From Serratia marcescens (GTDB lineage: Bacteria > Pseudomonadota > Gammaproteobacteria > Enterobacterales > Enterobacteriaceae): a DNA stretch of 33,582 bases. The stretch is from positions 1 through 33,582 of the forward strand of contig JADMXW010000036.1 in NCBI GenBank assembly GCA_015548865.1, read 5' to 3'. The position numbers and the translations under genes were made by a program. Below are positions 14,681 to 25,203 of the stretch, piece by piece (the first letter of the stretch is position 1; each line of letters opens with the position of its first letter). Below the pieces are notes generated by a model. The model saw nothing but the letters and a program-made list of their open reading frames with translations. It had not been told where the DNA came from and made no database searches.

Positions 14681-14692
14681 CGTAATTTTACG
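14681..14692. promoter_or_regulatory. Short inverted repeat upstream of the HbpS-like gene
   Basis: CGTAA-TT-TTACG forms 5-bp perfect arms with a 2-base spacer. It overlaps the stop codon of the response regulator and lies about 100 bases before the HbpS-like start. It could be a binding site of a FixJ-type regulator, but sites this short also occur by chance. Confidence 0.3.
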
Positions 14693-15311
14693 GAGTTTTA
14701 TCGATAAGTGATTGCCCTCCATACAGTTTTATCAATTTTGCCAGTGAGTTTATCTCCAGTTTAGCAAACAGATTGGCGCGGTGTGCTTCCACTGTGCGGG
14801 CAGAGAGTTGCAGGTCTTTGGCGATCTCTTTGTTTGATTTCCCCTCCATCATCAGCGCCATCACTTCGTGCTCGCGAGCAGAAAGCATATTGAGCTTATC
14901 CCGTAGCTGTGTAGCTTGTTGGCGCTGGCTGGCCTGCCTTTGAAACTGTGCCATAGCGCCAGAAACCGTTTCGAGGAGCAGATCAGCATCAATGGGTTTG
15001 GTCAAAAACTCGAAGGCACCACTTTTAAATGCGCGTCGGCACAAATTGATATTGCCATGGCCTGTCATGATGATGACGGGAATATCCATTCCACGCTGTT
15101 GCCACTCCTCCAACAGGGTTAATCCTGTTTTGCCTGGCATACGAATGTCGAGCAGTAAACAGCCGTGCAGTACGCTCCAGTCGCTGTGCTGCTGTTCAAA
15201 ATCAGCAATGCTGGCATAGGGTTGAGTTTGCCACCCGACGGTGGCAAGTAGCGCTTTGAGCGAATCTCGGATAGCGTCATCATCATCGATCAGATAGATA
15301 CACAATGTCAT
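14688..15311 (-). CDS. Two-component response regulator, FixJ type (receiver + LuxR HTH)
   Basis: The 207-residue protein has an N-terminal receiver domain with the acidic pocket Asp9-12, phospho-acceptor Asp55 in LLLDIRMPGKTG, Thr83 in IIMTGHGN and Lys105 in FLTKPIDA. A short linker leads to a LuxR-type helix-turn-helix (about 140-200), with LSAREHEVMALMMEGKSNKE and SARTVEAHRANLFAKLEI. All phosphorylation residues are present, so it should be active as a DNA-binding transcription factor. The GHGN and TKP motifs place it in the FixJ/TtrR/TodT branch rather than NarL. It overlaps the kinase gene by four bases (ATGA), with GAGGAG as Shine-Dalgarno sequence, which indicates translational coupling. 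Its target genes are unknown; the adjacent secreted protein is the simplest candidate. Confidence 0.92.
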   Translation of the reverse strand: MTLCIYLIDDDDAIRDSLKALLATVGWQTQPYASIADFEQQHSDWSVLHGCLLLDIRMPGKTGLTLLEEWQQRGMDIPVIIMTGHGNINLCRRAFKSGAFEFLTKPIDADLLLETVSGAMAQFQRQASQRQQATQLRDKLNMLSAREHEVMALMMEGKSNKEIAKDLQLSARTVEAHRANLFAKLEINSLAKLIKLYGGQSLIDKTP

Positions 15312-16633
15312 CCACGTTGCTCCTCTGCGTTAAAGGGGAACCAGAGTGTGAATCGGGCCCCGCTCCCGGAGACATTTTCTGCGCTGATATCGCCGTTGAG
15401 ACCTTGAACCAACGTCTGGGTAAGCGCCATCCCAAGTCCTAATCCACCTTTCCGGGTGGTGAAAAATGGCAGAAAAACATTCTGTAGCGCCTGTTCTGAT
15501 AACCCTGGACCTCCGTCTGTCATGGTCAGTGTAATCCCCTTCTCCGTCGTGTGCGCGGCTATCTCAACCCAGGCCGATTTTGGCGCGTTATCTTGCTGTG
15601 CCTGGATGGCATTGAGTAGCAAGTTATGAACAATTTGCTCAACCCACTGTGGCGCAGCAAGAAATGGCGGCAGATCATCGGGTATTTTGTTGATGATTTT
15701 TACTTTTCCCGCGTGCAACTCGTTTTCTAACAGCATGAGCACCCGTGACCAGATCAGCTTCAAATTGACCGGTTGTAAGGATACGTGGTCGCTGTGCATT
15801 TTTTGACGCAAATCGGTAAGCAGGGCACTTATGCGCTTGGTTTGCACGACAGCGGCATCGAGCAGGGGGGCGATCTCGGTGGTCTTTTCTTGTTTCAGCA
15901 AACTCAGGGCGGTTTGGTTATAGCTCAGGATGGCGGTCAGTGGTTGATTCAATTCGTGCACCATGCCAGCTGTAATCTCCCCCATGGTGTTGAGCCGGGT
16001 GAGTTCGGAAAACTGGGCGCGTAAGTCTGCCAACGTGCGTTGATGTTTATACATCAGATAACGGCTGACAAATTCCACGACGATCGCCCAGAACACAGCA
16101 ACCAGAAGCATGCTGACCCAGGGCAGATGATACCAGTCAGGATTATTTCCAGCCGAAAGTTCGAACGGCTGGGAATCGCCCACCAGTGCTTTATGCCACT
16201 GCCAGTAAGGTTCTGTAGAGGCATCACCGAGAACCACCAGAGGAGTATTATGCAAGTACAAACCCAGCGTACGAAATGCATTGCTTTGTGGCAATGTGCT
16301 GAGCACTTGTTTGAGATCGATCAGCAAGGAGAAATGCTGGCCGTTTAGCCAATAGGTTCCATTCCCCGCCGGTTCTGGTTCCGTGGCGGCATGTTCAGGC
16401 GAACGCGTTTTTAATATCAGAATTTGGGGAAACTCTTTTTTGACAACCTCGGGATCGCTGGTGGTGGAAAGCAGTGTCAAGATGACATCATGTTGGGACA
16501 GTTTGAGGGCCACATCGCGATAAAGGATGCGGAACTCGGCGCTGTGTTCTTCATACTGCTTTTGAAGCGTATGAACGCTAAGCCCGAGAGCGGATAGGGC
16601 CGTTAAGAGTAACCAAATGGCGAACTTACGCAT
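15308..16633 (-). CDS. Membrane sensor histidine kinase
   Basis: The 441-residue kinase has a membrane segment at about 5-20, a periplasmic sensor region of about 150 residues (21-170) that I do not recognise, and a second membrane segment at about 172-188. A cytoplasmic linker then leads to the HisKA domain with His226 in MVHELNQPL. The ATPase domain has the N-box HNLLLNAIQA (336-345), DGGPG (373-377), an F-box PFFTTRKGG and GLGLGMAL (397-404). HELNQPL is typical of the FixL/DctB-like kinases. All catalytic motifs are intact. The start ATG has only a weak ribosome-binding site, but no other in-frame start exists upstream. The ligand is unknown; the secreted HbpS-like neighbour suggests heme, redox or a small metabolite as an inference. 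Confidence 0.92.
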   Translation of the reverse strand: MRKFAIWLLLTALSALGLSVHTLQKQYEEHSAEFRILYRDVALKLSQHDVILTLLSTTSDPEVVKKEFPQILILKTRSPEHAATEPEPAGNGTYWLNGQHFSLLIDLKQVLSTLPQSNAFRTLGLYLHNTPLVVLGDASTEPYWQWHKALVGDSQPFELSAGNNPDWYHLPWVSMLLVAVFWAIVVEFVSRYLMYKHQRTLADLRAQFSELTRLNTMGEITAGMVHELNQPLTAILSYNQTALSLLKQEKTTEIAPLLDAAVVQTKRISALLTDLRQKMHSDHVSLQPVNLKLIWSRVLMLLENELHAGKVKIINKIPDDLPPFLAAPQWVEQIVHNLLLNAIQAQQDNAPKSAWVEIAAHTTEKGITLTMTDGGPGLSEQALQNVFLPFFTTRKGGLGLGMALTQTLVQGLNGDISAENVSGSGARFTLWFPFNAEEQRG

Positions 16634-16659
16634 GATGATTTCATTCGGGTTGAGTTAAC

Positions 16660-16673
16660 GCCATGCGCATGGC
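16660..16673. promoter_or_regulatory. 14-bp perfect palindrome upstream of the kinase gene
   Basis: GCCATGCGCATGGC reads the same on both strands and lies 27 bases upstream of the kinase start, inside the 126-base gap to the DUF1127 gene. It is a possible operator or small hairpin. Confidence 0.35.
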
Positions 16674-16759
16674 TGAGAGAGTAACGCTGGGACATAGAAC
16701 CATACTGGCCTGATGTTGTAAACCCGACCGAACCAAACCTGTCCAGCCGGAACTTTTGT

Positions 16760-16948
16760 TTAGCGAAAACGATCGATATCGTGAGAGGTGAGGCCAATGT
16801 CTTTGAGCTGAGCGTCGTTGAGTCGGCGCAGTTCGCGCAGTGTAGTACGGCGTTTACGCCAGCCACGCCACCACGTAATCGGGGGGCGGATAATGATATC
16901 AATACTGTGTGTTATTGCTGCTTTACAACCGCTTCTCCACTGGCTCAT
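16760..16948 (-). CDS. DUF1127 small arginine-rich protein
   Basis: The 62-residue protein ends in the DUF1127 signature: WWRGWRKRRTTLRELRRLND followed by AQLKDIGLTSHDI (about residues 26-58), then DRFR. It is basic and has no signal peptide or membrane segment. Members in Agrobacterium and Rhodobacter affect small-RNA or phosphate-related regulation; in enterobacteria the role is unclear. A very strong Shine-Dalgarno run, GAGGAGGAGGA, precedes the ATG. It lies upstream of the kinase gene on the same strand with a 126-base gap, so it may lead that operon, and it is divergent from the MocR-type regulator. Confidence 0.85.
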   Translation of the reverse strand: MSQWRSGCKAAITHSIDIIIRPPITWWRGWRKRRTTLRELRRLNDAQLKDIGLTSHDIDRFR

Positions 16949-17002
16949 TGCGCTCTCCTCCTCCTCAAGATACTGTTTATGATGAAGGTGAATGCAATGA
17001 GG

Positions 17003-17084
17003 ATACAGCCTCAGAAAATCACTTTTTCAAGCATACAGATTGTGCCATATTGCAACTGAATGGCCGTTTCTCCCTCAATCTGTA
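17003..17084. promoter_or_regulatory. Candidate operator repeats in the DUF1127/MocR divergent gap
   Basis: ATACAG occurs twice as a direct repeat 30 bases apart (17003-17008 and 17033-17038). The second copy is part of TACAGATTG (17034-17042), which has a perfect inverted copy CAATCTGTA at 17076-17084. MocR-type regulators commonly bind spaced repeats in the gap of divergent genes and control themselves, so this is a plausible autoregulatory site. Confidence 0.4.
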
Positions 17085-17123
17085 CTGGTTTTTTCGCTGA
17101 CGTTCGGTGCAACAAGGATACTT

Positions 17124-18557
17124 ATGACGCGTTACCAGCATCTCGCAGCGCTTTTAGCGCAACGTATTGAGCAGGGGTTGTACCAAAACGGTGAGCGTCT
17201 GCCTTCTGTGCGTACGCTTAGCCAGGAACACGGTGTGAGTATCAGCACCGTACAACAGGCCTACCATGTGCTGGAATCCCAGCAGCTTATTGCACCGCAG
17301 CCCCGTTCTGGCTATTACGTTGCGCCACGTAAAGCGCACCCGCCGGTGCCGGGGTTAACCCGTCCTGTTCAGCGCCCGGTAGAAATCAGCCAATGGGAAT
17401 CTGTACGTGAGCTCTTCAACCCTAATCCGGAACGTAACCTTTACAATCTGGGCGGTGGCGGACCGGACGTTAGCCAGTCTTCGATTAAACCGCTATGGAA
17501 ATCCCTGACGCGCTTTTGTCAGCGTCAGGATCTGCGGGTATTGAATTACGGCAATATGTATGGCGCCCCGGAACTGCGCGAGCAAATTGCGCGATTGGCG
17601 CTGGATAGCGGCTGCCAACTGGCGGCGGAAGATATCGTGATTACCACGGGTTGCCAGGAGGCGCTGTTCACCGCATTGCGTTCCCTGTGTCGAGAAGGGG
17701 ATATTGTGGCTGTAGAGTCACCTACCTTTCCCGGTACGCTGCAAACGCTGCGCGGTTTGGGGATTAAGGTGGTAGAAATTCCTACCGACGCAGTGACAGG
17801 CATCAGCCTGGAGGCCTTGCAGTTGGCGCTGGATCAATGGCCGATAAAAGCCGTTATGCTGGTGCCAAGCTGTAATAATCCGCTCGGTTTTTATATGCCG
17901 GATGCGCGCAAAAAGGCGCTTATCATGCTGGCACAACAGTTTGATATTGCCATTATTGAAGATGATGCATACGGTGAGCTGGCTTACGAGTATCCACGGC
18001 CACGTACCATCAAATCCTTTGATAACGATGGCAGGGTGCTGCTGTGCAGTTCCTTTTCCAAAAGCTTGGCGCCTGGACTGCGTGTGGGGTGGATCGCCCC
18101 CGGACGCTATCTGGAGCGTGTGCTGCATACCAAATACACCAGCACTGGCTATGCGGTTACCCATACTCAGTTAGCCGTGGCTGAATTTATTCGCCAGGGC
18201 CATTATCAGCCGCATGTGCGCCGTATGCGCGCCTATTACAAAAGCAATCTTGATGTGTTCACCTGCTGGGTGCGGCGCTATTTTCCCTGCGGGATTTGCG
18301 TTAGCCGACCGCAAGGCGCGTTTCTGATGTGGATTGAGTTTCCTGAAACCTTTGATACGTTACGGTTGAACAGCCTGCTGCGCCAGTCTGGTATTCAGAT
18401 AGCTTCCGGCTCGTTGTTCTCTGCTTCCGGTAAATACCGCAACTGCATGCGCGTGCATTATGGTCTGCCGTTAACCGATGAGATGCAAAGGATGTTACGC
18501 GTCATTGGGGAACAGGCAGAACAACTGCTCCAGGAAGATACGGTGAGTGGTCACTAG
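17124..18557 (+). CDS. MocR-type regulator: GntR HTH fused to PLP aminotransferase domain
   Basis: The 477-residue protein has a winged helix-turn-helix of the GntR family (about 1-68: LPSVRTLSQEHGVSISTVQQ) followed by a fold-type I aminotransferase domain (about 100-470). Visible cofactor residues include NYGNMYGAPELR, the Asn-Pro pair in NNPLG (252-253), the Asp/Tyr stretch EDDAYGEL (279-286), the Schiff-base lysine Lys313 in SSFSKSLAPGLRVGW, and the terminal Arg in CMRVHYGLP. Such proteins are usually PLP-sensing transcription factors. The chosen start has AAGGA seven bases upstream; an in-frame start 28 codons earlier adds an unrelated segment. It resembles E. coli YjiR/YdcR by architecture, but I cannot assign an ortholog. 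It is divergent from the DUF1127 gene. Confidence 0.92.
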   Translation: MTRYQHLAALLAQRIEQGLYQNGERLPSVRTLSQEHGVSISTVQQAYHVLESQQLIAPQPRSGYYVAPRKAHPPVPGLTRPVQRPVEISQWESVRELFNPNPERNLYNLGGGGPDVSQSSIKPLWKSLTRFCQRQDLRVLNYGNMYGAPELREQIARLALDSGCQLAAEDIVITTGCQEALFTALRSLCREGDIVAVESPTFPGTLQTLRGLGIKVVEIPTDAVTGISLEALQLALDQWPIKAVMLVPSCNNPLGFYMPDARKKALIMLAQQFDIAIIEDDAYGELAYEYPRPRTIKSFDNDGRVLLCSSFSKSLAPGLRVGWIAPGRYLERVLHTKYTSTGYAVTHTQLAVAEFIRQGHYQPHVRRMRAYYKSNLDVFTCWVRRYFPCGICVSRPQGAFLMWIEFPETFDTLRLNSLLRQSGIQIASGSLFSASGKYRNCMRVHYGLPLTDEMQRMLRVIGEQAEQLLQEDTVSGH

Positions 18558-18575
18558 GTGCATATCGGAGAAGGG

Positions 18576-18608
18576 CCGATACAGAGCGATAGAGCTACTC
18601 TGTATCGG
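18576..18608. repeat. 11-bp inverted repeat after the MocR gene
   Basis: CCGATACAGAG (18576-18586) and CTCTGTATCGG (18598-18608) form a perfect 11-bp stem with an 11-base loop. No T-run follows. It is the first of three hairpins in the convergent gap before thiH. Confidence 0.6.
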
Positions 18609-18618
18609 TAGAGGGGGC

Positions 18619-18644
18619 AAAACCGAATGGAACAATTCGGTTTT
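18619..18644. terminator. Bidirectional terminator between the MocR gene and thiH
   Basis: AAAACCGAAT (18619-18628) pairs with ATTCGGTTTT (18635-18644) around a 6-base loop. The A-tract and T-tract ends make it a terminator on both strands, suited to the convergent genes. It would end the thiCEFSGH transcript about 110 bases after the thiH stop. Confidence 0.75.
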
Positions 18645-18653
18645 GGCTGGCGA

Positions 18654-18687
18654 CTCTACGTCATCAACAGGAGCACTTTACGTAGAG
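18654..18687. repeat. Third inverted repeat in the MocR-thiH gap
   Basis: CTCTACGT (18654-18661) pairs with ACGTAGAG (18680-18687), an 8-bp perfect stem with an 18-base loop. Function is unknown. Confidence 0.45.
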
Positions 18688-18751
18688 AAAGATAAACGGA
18701 GGGTGCATGGTCCGGTCGTTTTATCTCCAGATGATGGCGCTATTCATCCAT

Positions 18752-19900
18752 TTATCCCACGTTATGTCGATGATGCGACTGCCTTCCCAAATACCCATCC
18801 CAGTCTTTCCATACCGGTTGCAGCCCAGCTTGAGTGATAGCCTGTGCGACGACTTCAGGGCGACGATTATCGTGCGGTGAAAACTGCTCCAATTCGGGAT
18901 GATCGTCTGCGTAGCCTCCCGGTTGCGTTTTGGAGAATGCGCTGACGCTATTGATGGCAATAGGGACCACGTTATCGCGAAAATAGGGCGATTCGCGGGT
19001 CGATAACGATAGCTCCACCTCGGGCACCAGCAGGCGGAATGCACAAATCACTTGCAGTAACTGGGCTTCGTCCATTATCGAAGCGGGTGTTATCCCCCCC
19101 GCACAGGGTCGCAGCCGAGGAAAGGAGATGGAGTAACGGCTCTGCCAGTAGGTTTGCTGCAAATACAGAAGATGCTCCGCTACCATGTAGCAGTCAGTAC
19201 GCCAACTGTGCGATAAACCAATTAACGCGCCAAGTCCGATCTTATCGATCCCGGCATTGCCCAAACGATCCGGTGTGTCCAATCGCCAATGGAAATCCTG
19301 TTTGTTACCGCGTAGGTGATGTTGTTGATACGTTACGGGATGGTAGGTTTCCTGATAGACCATTACACCGTCCAGCCCCAGTGTTTTCAGCTCCGCGTAA
19401 TCCTCTTGTGCCATTGGCTGCACTTCCATCATCAGTGCGCTGAAGTGTGGCCGAATCAGTGGAAACATTTCGCGAAAATAATCCATACCGACTTTACGTT
19501 GATGTTCCCCCGTTACCAGCAACAGATTGTCAAATCCCAGCGCTTTGATGGCGGAAATTTCGCGAAAAATTTCCTCTTGGTTCAAGGTTTTGCGCTTGAT
19601 ATGGTTGCTCATAGAGAAACCGCAGTAGGTGCAATCATTGGCACAAAGGTTCGACAGGTAGAGCGGTACATAAAAGCCTACGGTATTGCCAAAACGTTGT
19701 CGGGTAAGCTGCTGAGCCCGTTCGGCCAATGGCTCCAGATAGTTCAGCGCAGCCGGGGAAAGCAGCGCCATCATATCGTCGCGAGAGAGCGTGGTTGCAG
19801 TCAGGGCCCGCTCCACATCGCGCCCGGTTTTGCTGTTGATGTCGAGCGTTATTGCATCCCAATCGAGTTGCTCCCAGCGGGTACGAAAAGCGCGTTTCAT
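18752..19900 (-). CDS. thiH: 2-iminoacetate synthase (tyrosine lyase) ThiH
   Basis: ThiH is a radical-SAM enzyme that cleaves tyrosine to p-cresol and dehydroglycine, supplying the C2-N3 unit of the thiamine thiazole in complex with ThiG. The 382 residues compare with 377 in E. coli. The [4Fe-4S] motif [12 protein letters not shown] gives Cys86, Cys90 and Cys93 (CX3CX2C). The conserved [22 protein letters not shown] and [10 protein letters not shown] segments are present. Its start overlaps the thiG stop by four bases, with GGAGG as Shine-Dalgarno sequence inside thiG. It is the last gene of the operon. Confidence 0.97.
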   Translation of the reverse strand: MKRAFRTRWEQLDWDAITLDINSKTGRDVERALTATTLSRDDMMALLSPAALNYLEPLAERAQQLTRQRFGNTVGFYVPLYLSNLCANDCTYCGFSMSNHIKRKTLNQEEIFREISAIKALGFDNLLLVTGEHQRKVGMDYFREMFPLIRPHFSALMMEVQPMAQEDYAELKTLGLDGVMVYQETYHPVTYQQHHLRGNKQDFHWRLDTPDRLGNAGIDKIGLGALIGLSHSWRTDCYMVAEHLLYLQQTYWQSRYSISFPRLRPCAGGITPASIMDEAQLLQVICAFRLLVPEVELSLSTRESPYFRDNVVPIAINSVSAFSKTQPGGYADDHPELEQFSPHDNRRPEVVAQAITQAGLQPVWKDWDGYLGRQSHHRHNVG

Positions 19901-20682
19901 GATTGCGCCTCCGGCACTTTCTGATGAAGAAAACCGGTCAGAGGGCTGGTGGCGCTTGCGACGTGCTGGCGTTGGCCTAATCCCGCTCGGCGTGCCAGTT
20001 CCCCTGCTTCTACCGCTAAACGGAAGGCCTGGGCCATTTGCACCGGATCCTGTGCCACGGCAATGGCCGTGTTTACCAGCACCGCATCGGCTCCCATCTC
20101 CAGCGCCTCTGTGGCCTGGCTGGGGGCGCCAATCCCCGCGTCAACCACGACGGGTACGGTTGCCTGCTCAATAATGATGCGTAGGAAATCGCGCGTTTGC
20201 AGACCCTGATTAGAGCCGATTGGTGCGCCCAATGGCATCACAGCGGCACAACCCGCTTCTTCCAAACGTTTGCACAATACAGGGTCTGCACCGCAGTAAG
20301 GCAGCACCACAAAACCCTCTTTTACCAGGTGCTCAGCGGCACGCAGGGTTTCAATTGGGTCGGGCAACAGGTATTTGGCATCGGGGTGAATTTCCAGTTT
20401 AAGCCAGTGTGTACCCAGCGCTTCGCGCGCCAGCCGTGCGGCGAACACCGCTTCGTCTGCGGTTTTTGCCCCTGAGGTATTGGGCAGCAGTTTCACACCA
20501 AGTTGCTTGAGTGGCGCAAAAATGGCGTCATTGCCGGTTTTCAGGTCAACGCGTTTCATTGCAAGCGTGACTAATTGAGAACCCGATGCCTGCAACGCGG
20601 CGTGCATCAGCTCGGCAGTGGCGAATTTACCTGTTCCTGTTAATAACCGGGAAGAAAAGCGTGTATCGGCAATCTGCAACAT
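19897..20682 (-). CDS. thiG: Thiazole synthase ThiG
   Basis: ThiG condenses 1-deoxy-D-xylulose 5-phosphate, dehydroglycine and ThiS thiocarboxylate to form the thiazole phosphate. The product is 261 residues, a (beta/alpha)8 barrel. The Schiff-base lysine is Lys95 in [11 protein letters not shown], aligned with Lys96 of the B. subtilis enzyme. [10 protein letters not shown] at the start, [16 protein letters not shown] and [12 protein letters not shown] at the phosphate site are clear. The start at 20682 is one base after thiS and is preceded by GGAGG; a longer in-frame start upstream would run back through thiS and is rejected. Confidence 0.97.
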   Translation of the reverse strand: MLQIADTRFSSRLLTGTGKFATAELMHAALQASGSQLVTLAMKRVDLKTGNDAIFAPLKQLGVKLLPNTSGAKTADEAVFAARLAREALGTHWLKLEIHPDAKYLLPDPIETLRAAEHLVKEGFVVLPYCGADPVLCKRLEEAGCAAVMPLGAPIGSNQGLQTRDFLRIIIEQATVPVVVDAGIGAPSQATEALEMGADAVLVNTAIAVAQDPVQMAQAFRLAVEAGELARRAGLGQRQHVASATSPLTGFLHQKVPEAQS

Positions 20683-20683
20683 A

Positions 20684-20884
20684 TCAACCTCCTGCGATAG
20701 CCTGAAAAAGAAGAATCTCGTCGCCTGAGCAAATGGACCGTGTCGCCCATTCGTCACGCGGCACTATGGTCTGGTTTATCGCCAGCGCTGTGCCGGGTTG
20801 CAAACGATCTAACCCAGCCAGCAGGGTTTCCACCGTGATGGCCTCATCGCACGCCATAGGGGTGTCGTTCAGCGTGATGTTCAT
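20684..20884 (-). CDS. thiS: Sulfur-carrier protein ThiS
   Basis: ThiS is a ubiquitin-like sulfur carrier whose C-terminal Gly-Gly is adenylated by ThiF and converted to a thiocarboxylate, the sulfur donor for ThiG. The product is 66 residues, as in E. coli, ends in AIAGG, and shows the beta-grasp pattern. Its ATG overlaps the thiF stop by four bases, with AAGGA upstream. The codons for the functional Gly-Gly (GGA GGT) also form the thiG Shine-Dalgarno sequence. Confidence 0.97.
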   Translation of the reverse strand: MNITLNDTPMACDEAITVETLLAGLDRLQPGTALAINQTIVPRDEWATRSICSGDEILLFQAIAGG

Positions 20885-21640
20885 GCCGCGATATCCTTAC
20901 AGACCGGGCAGCGTGCAGAGCGGCTTAACTGGAAGGTTTGCCAGCTCTGTTGCTTGCCATCGAACAGGCGTAGCTTGCCGCTGAGTGCAGAAGGTAGCCC
21001 CGCCAGTAGCTTGATGGCTTCCAGCGCCTGAAGCGTACCGATTACCCCGACCACCGGACCGAGTACACCTGCGGTACGGCAGTTGCGCTGTGGTTCTGTT
21101 GCCTCTGGATAGAGGCAGGCGTAACAGCCGTGAGGGTAGGGGGGCGTTAGCACCAGCAACTGTCCGCTAAAGCCAACGGCACTCCCACTGATCAGCGGCG
21201 TTTGCTGCTGAACGCAAGCTGCGTTAACGGCGTGGCGTGTGGCCATATTGTCACTGCAATCCAGCACCAGATCGGCCTGCTGAACCGCGTGGTGTAATGC
21301 CGGTCCCGAGAGACGTTCTGTGAGCGTCACCACCTCGGTTAACGGGTTGAGTGCCAAGAGCTGCTGCTTGGCGAGCGTGGCTTTGGGGCGAGAAATATCC
21401 TGCGTGCGATAGAGGATTTGCCGTTGTAGATTGGAAATATGCAGTTGGTCGTCATCAGCGATCGTCAAGGTGCCGACCCCTGCGGCGGCGAGGTAGAGTG
21501 CTGCGGGGGCACCCAACCCCCCCATGCCGACCAGCAGTACGTGGGATTTTTTCAGTCTTTCTTGCCCTTCTGGGCCGATATCTTCCAGCAGTAATTGACG
21601 GCTGTAGCGTAAGAACTCTTGATCGCTCAGGGCCGGATCG

Positions 21641-21648
<8 letters not shown>
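20881..21648 (-). CDS. thiF: ThiS adenylyltransferase ThiF
   Basis: ThiF is an E1-like enzyme that adenylates the ThiS C-terminus. The 255-residue product has the nucleotide-binding loop GMGGLG (41-46), the E1 signature [16 protein letters not shown] (65-80), zinc cysteines Cys175, Cys178, Cys247 and Cys250, and Cys190 in [10 protein letters not shown], aligned with the catalytic Cys184 of E. coli ThiF. Two adjacent ATGs exist (21651 and 21648). The second is chosen because the AGGAGG sequence lies six bases upstream of it and only three from the first. The start overlaps the end of thiE by eight bases. Confidence 0.95.
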
Positions 21649-24297
<2,649 letters not shown>

Positions 24298-24380
24298 TTA
24301 TGGATGCTTTGGCTCCGATTTTACGCGCTATGCCGATAACTGCAGGGCGGTAACAACGGCGACAAAACAGAATGGATTAC

Positions 24381-24486
24381 TCTTGTTCCCTTCGCAGGTT
24401 TTAACCTGATCAGGTTCCGCGGATCCCGAATAAACGGTCTCAGCCTGCGGTTTATGTAGGACATAAACACGCTAGGCACTCCGACA
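24381..24486 (-). promoter_or_regulatory. TPP riboswitch (THI element) of thiCEFSGH
   Basis: On the minus strand the element reads TCGGAGTGCCTAGC, then a P3 extension, then the conserved CAGGCTGAGA, then GGAACCTGATCAGGTTAA and the closing GCGAAGGGAACAAG. These are the invariant parts of the thiamine-pyrophosphate aptamer. The P3 arm carries an extra perfect hairpin (24450-24468, 8-bp stem, 3-base loop). The 140 bases between the aptamer and thiC hold the expression platform. I see no strong terminator there, so control of translation initiation is more likely. Confidence 0.93.
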
Positions 24487-24496
24487 AGATACGCCC

Positions 24497-24626
<130 letters not shown>

Positions 24627-24738
24627 TCAGCACAGCGGCTGTTTACCGGGCAATAACCCCATTACTATGAGGTTAATAAAACCCTGACACTTTAGGACGT
24701 CTGAGAGACACTGTCAAAATGTAAGGAGGATGATGGCG

Positions 24739-25203
24739 TTATTCTTTCCCTACGACCAGACGAATCAGGCGATCTTCCAATGCAAAACGTTCTGCCATCG
24801 CCTCCCCTACGCTTGATAACGCTTGCTGAAATTCAATGCAGTTATCGTGATCGATGGCGGTCGCCAGACTACTGTCGTAGAAGTCCATAATGAATTGCGT
24901 GTTGGCCTGCAACGCCAGTGCCAGACGATGAGTTTGCGCCAGCTTTTGATCGCTCAACGCGACAGCCTCTTGCAAGATGCGCTCATAAACATGGAAATGG
25001 CAGGCAGAAAGATAATCCACAAGATTGTGGCAAAAATCATCCAAAGCCTGCTCATCGAGCGGGGTGTGTTTATCTTTGTTTGGCTTAATGCCGACCAGAT
25101 GATAATAGGCAACCAGAAGTTGCTTACGCGCTTGTAGCCATTGGTCGATTAACGCATTATTGCCACCAACGTACTCAGTCAGACTTTGTAATTGGTTTAA
25201 CAT
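24739..25203 (-). CDS. rsd: Regulator of sigma D (anti-sigma-70) Rsd
   Basis: Rsd binds sigma-70 region 4 in stationary phase and favours use of alternative sigma factors; it also stimulates SpoT hydrolase under carbon stress in E. coli. The 154-residue product starts MLNQLQSLTEYVGG. It contains the conserved LVAYYHLVGIKP, LDDFCHNLVDYLSACHFHVY and FYDSSLATAIDHDNC segments, an all-helical AlgQ/Rsd fold. A longer open frame upstream (39 extra codons) crosses the divergent promoter region and is rejected. It is divergent from nudC with a 108-base gap. Confidence 0.96.
   Translation of the reverse strand: MLNQLQSLTEYVGGNNALIDQWLQARKQLLVAYYHLVGIKPNKDKHTPLDEQALDDFCHNLVDYLSACHFHVYERILQEAVALSDQKLAQTHRLALALQANTQFIMDFYDSSLATAIDHDNCIEFQQALSSVGEAMAERFALEDRLIRLVVGKE

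Noticed and set aside
18547-18837. Plus-strand open frame after the MocR gene
   Set aside because: It runs through the three hairpins and into the thiH 3' end, has no ribosome-binding site and no recognisable protein features.
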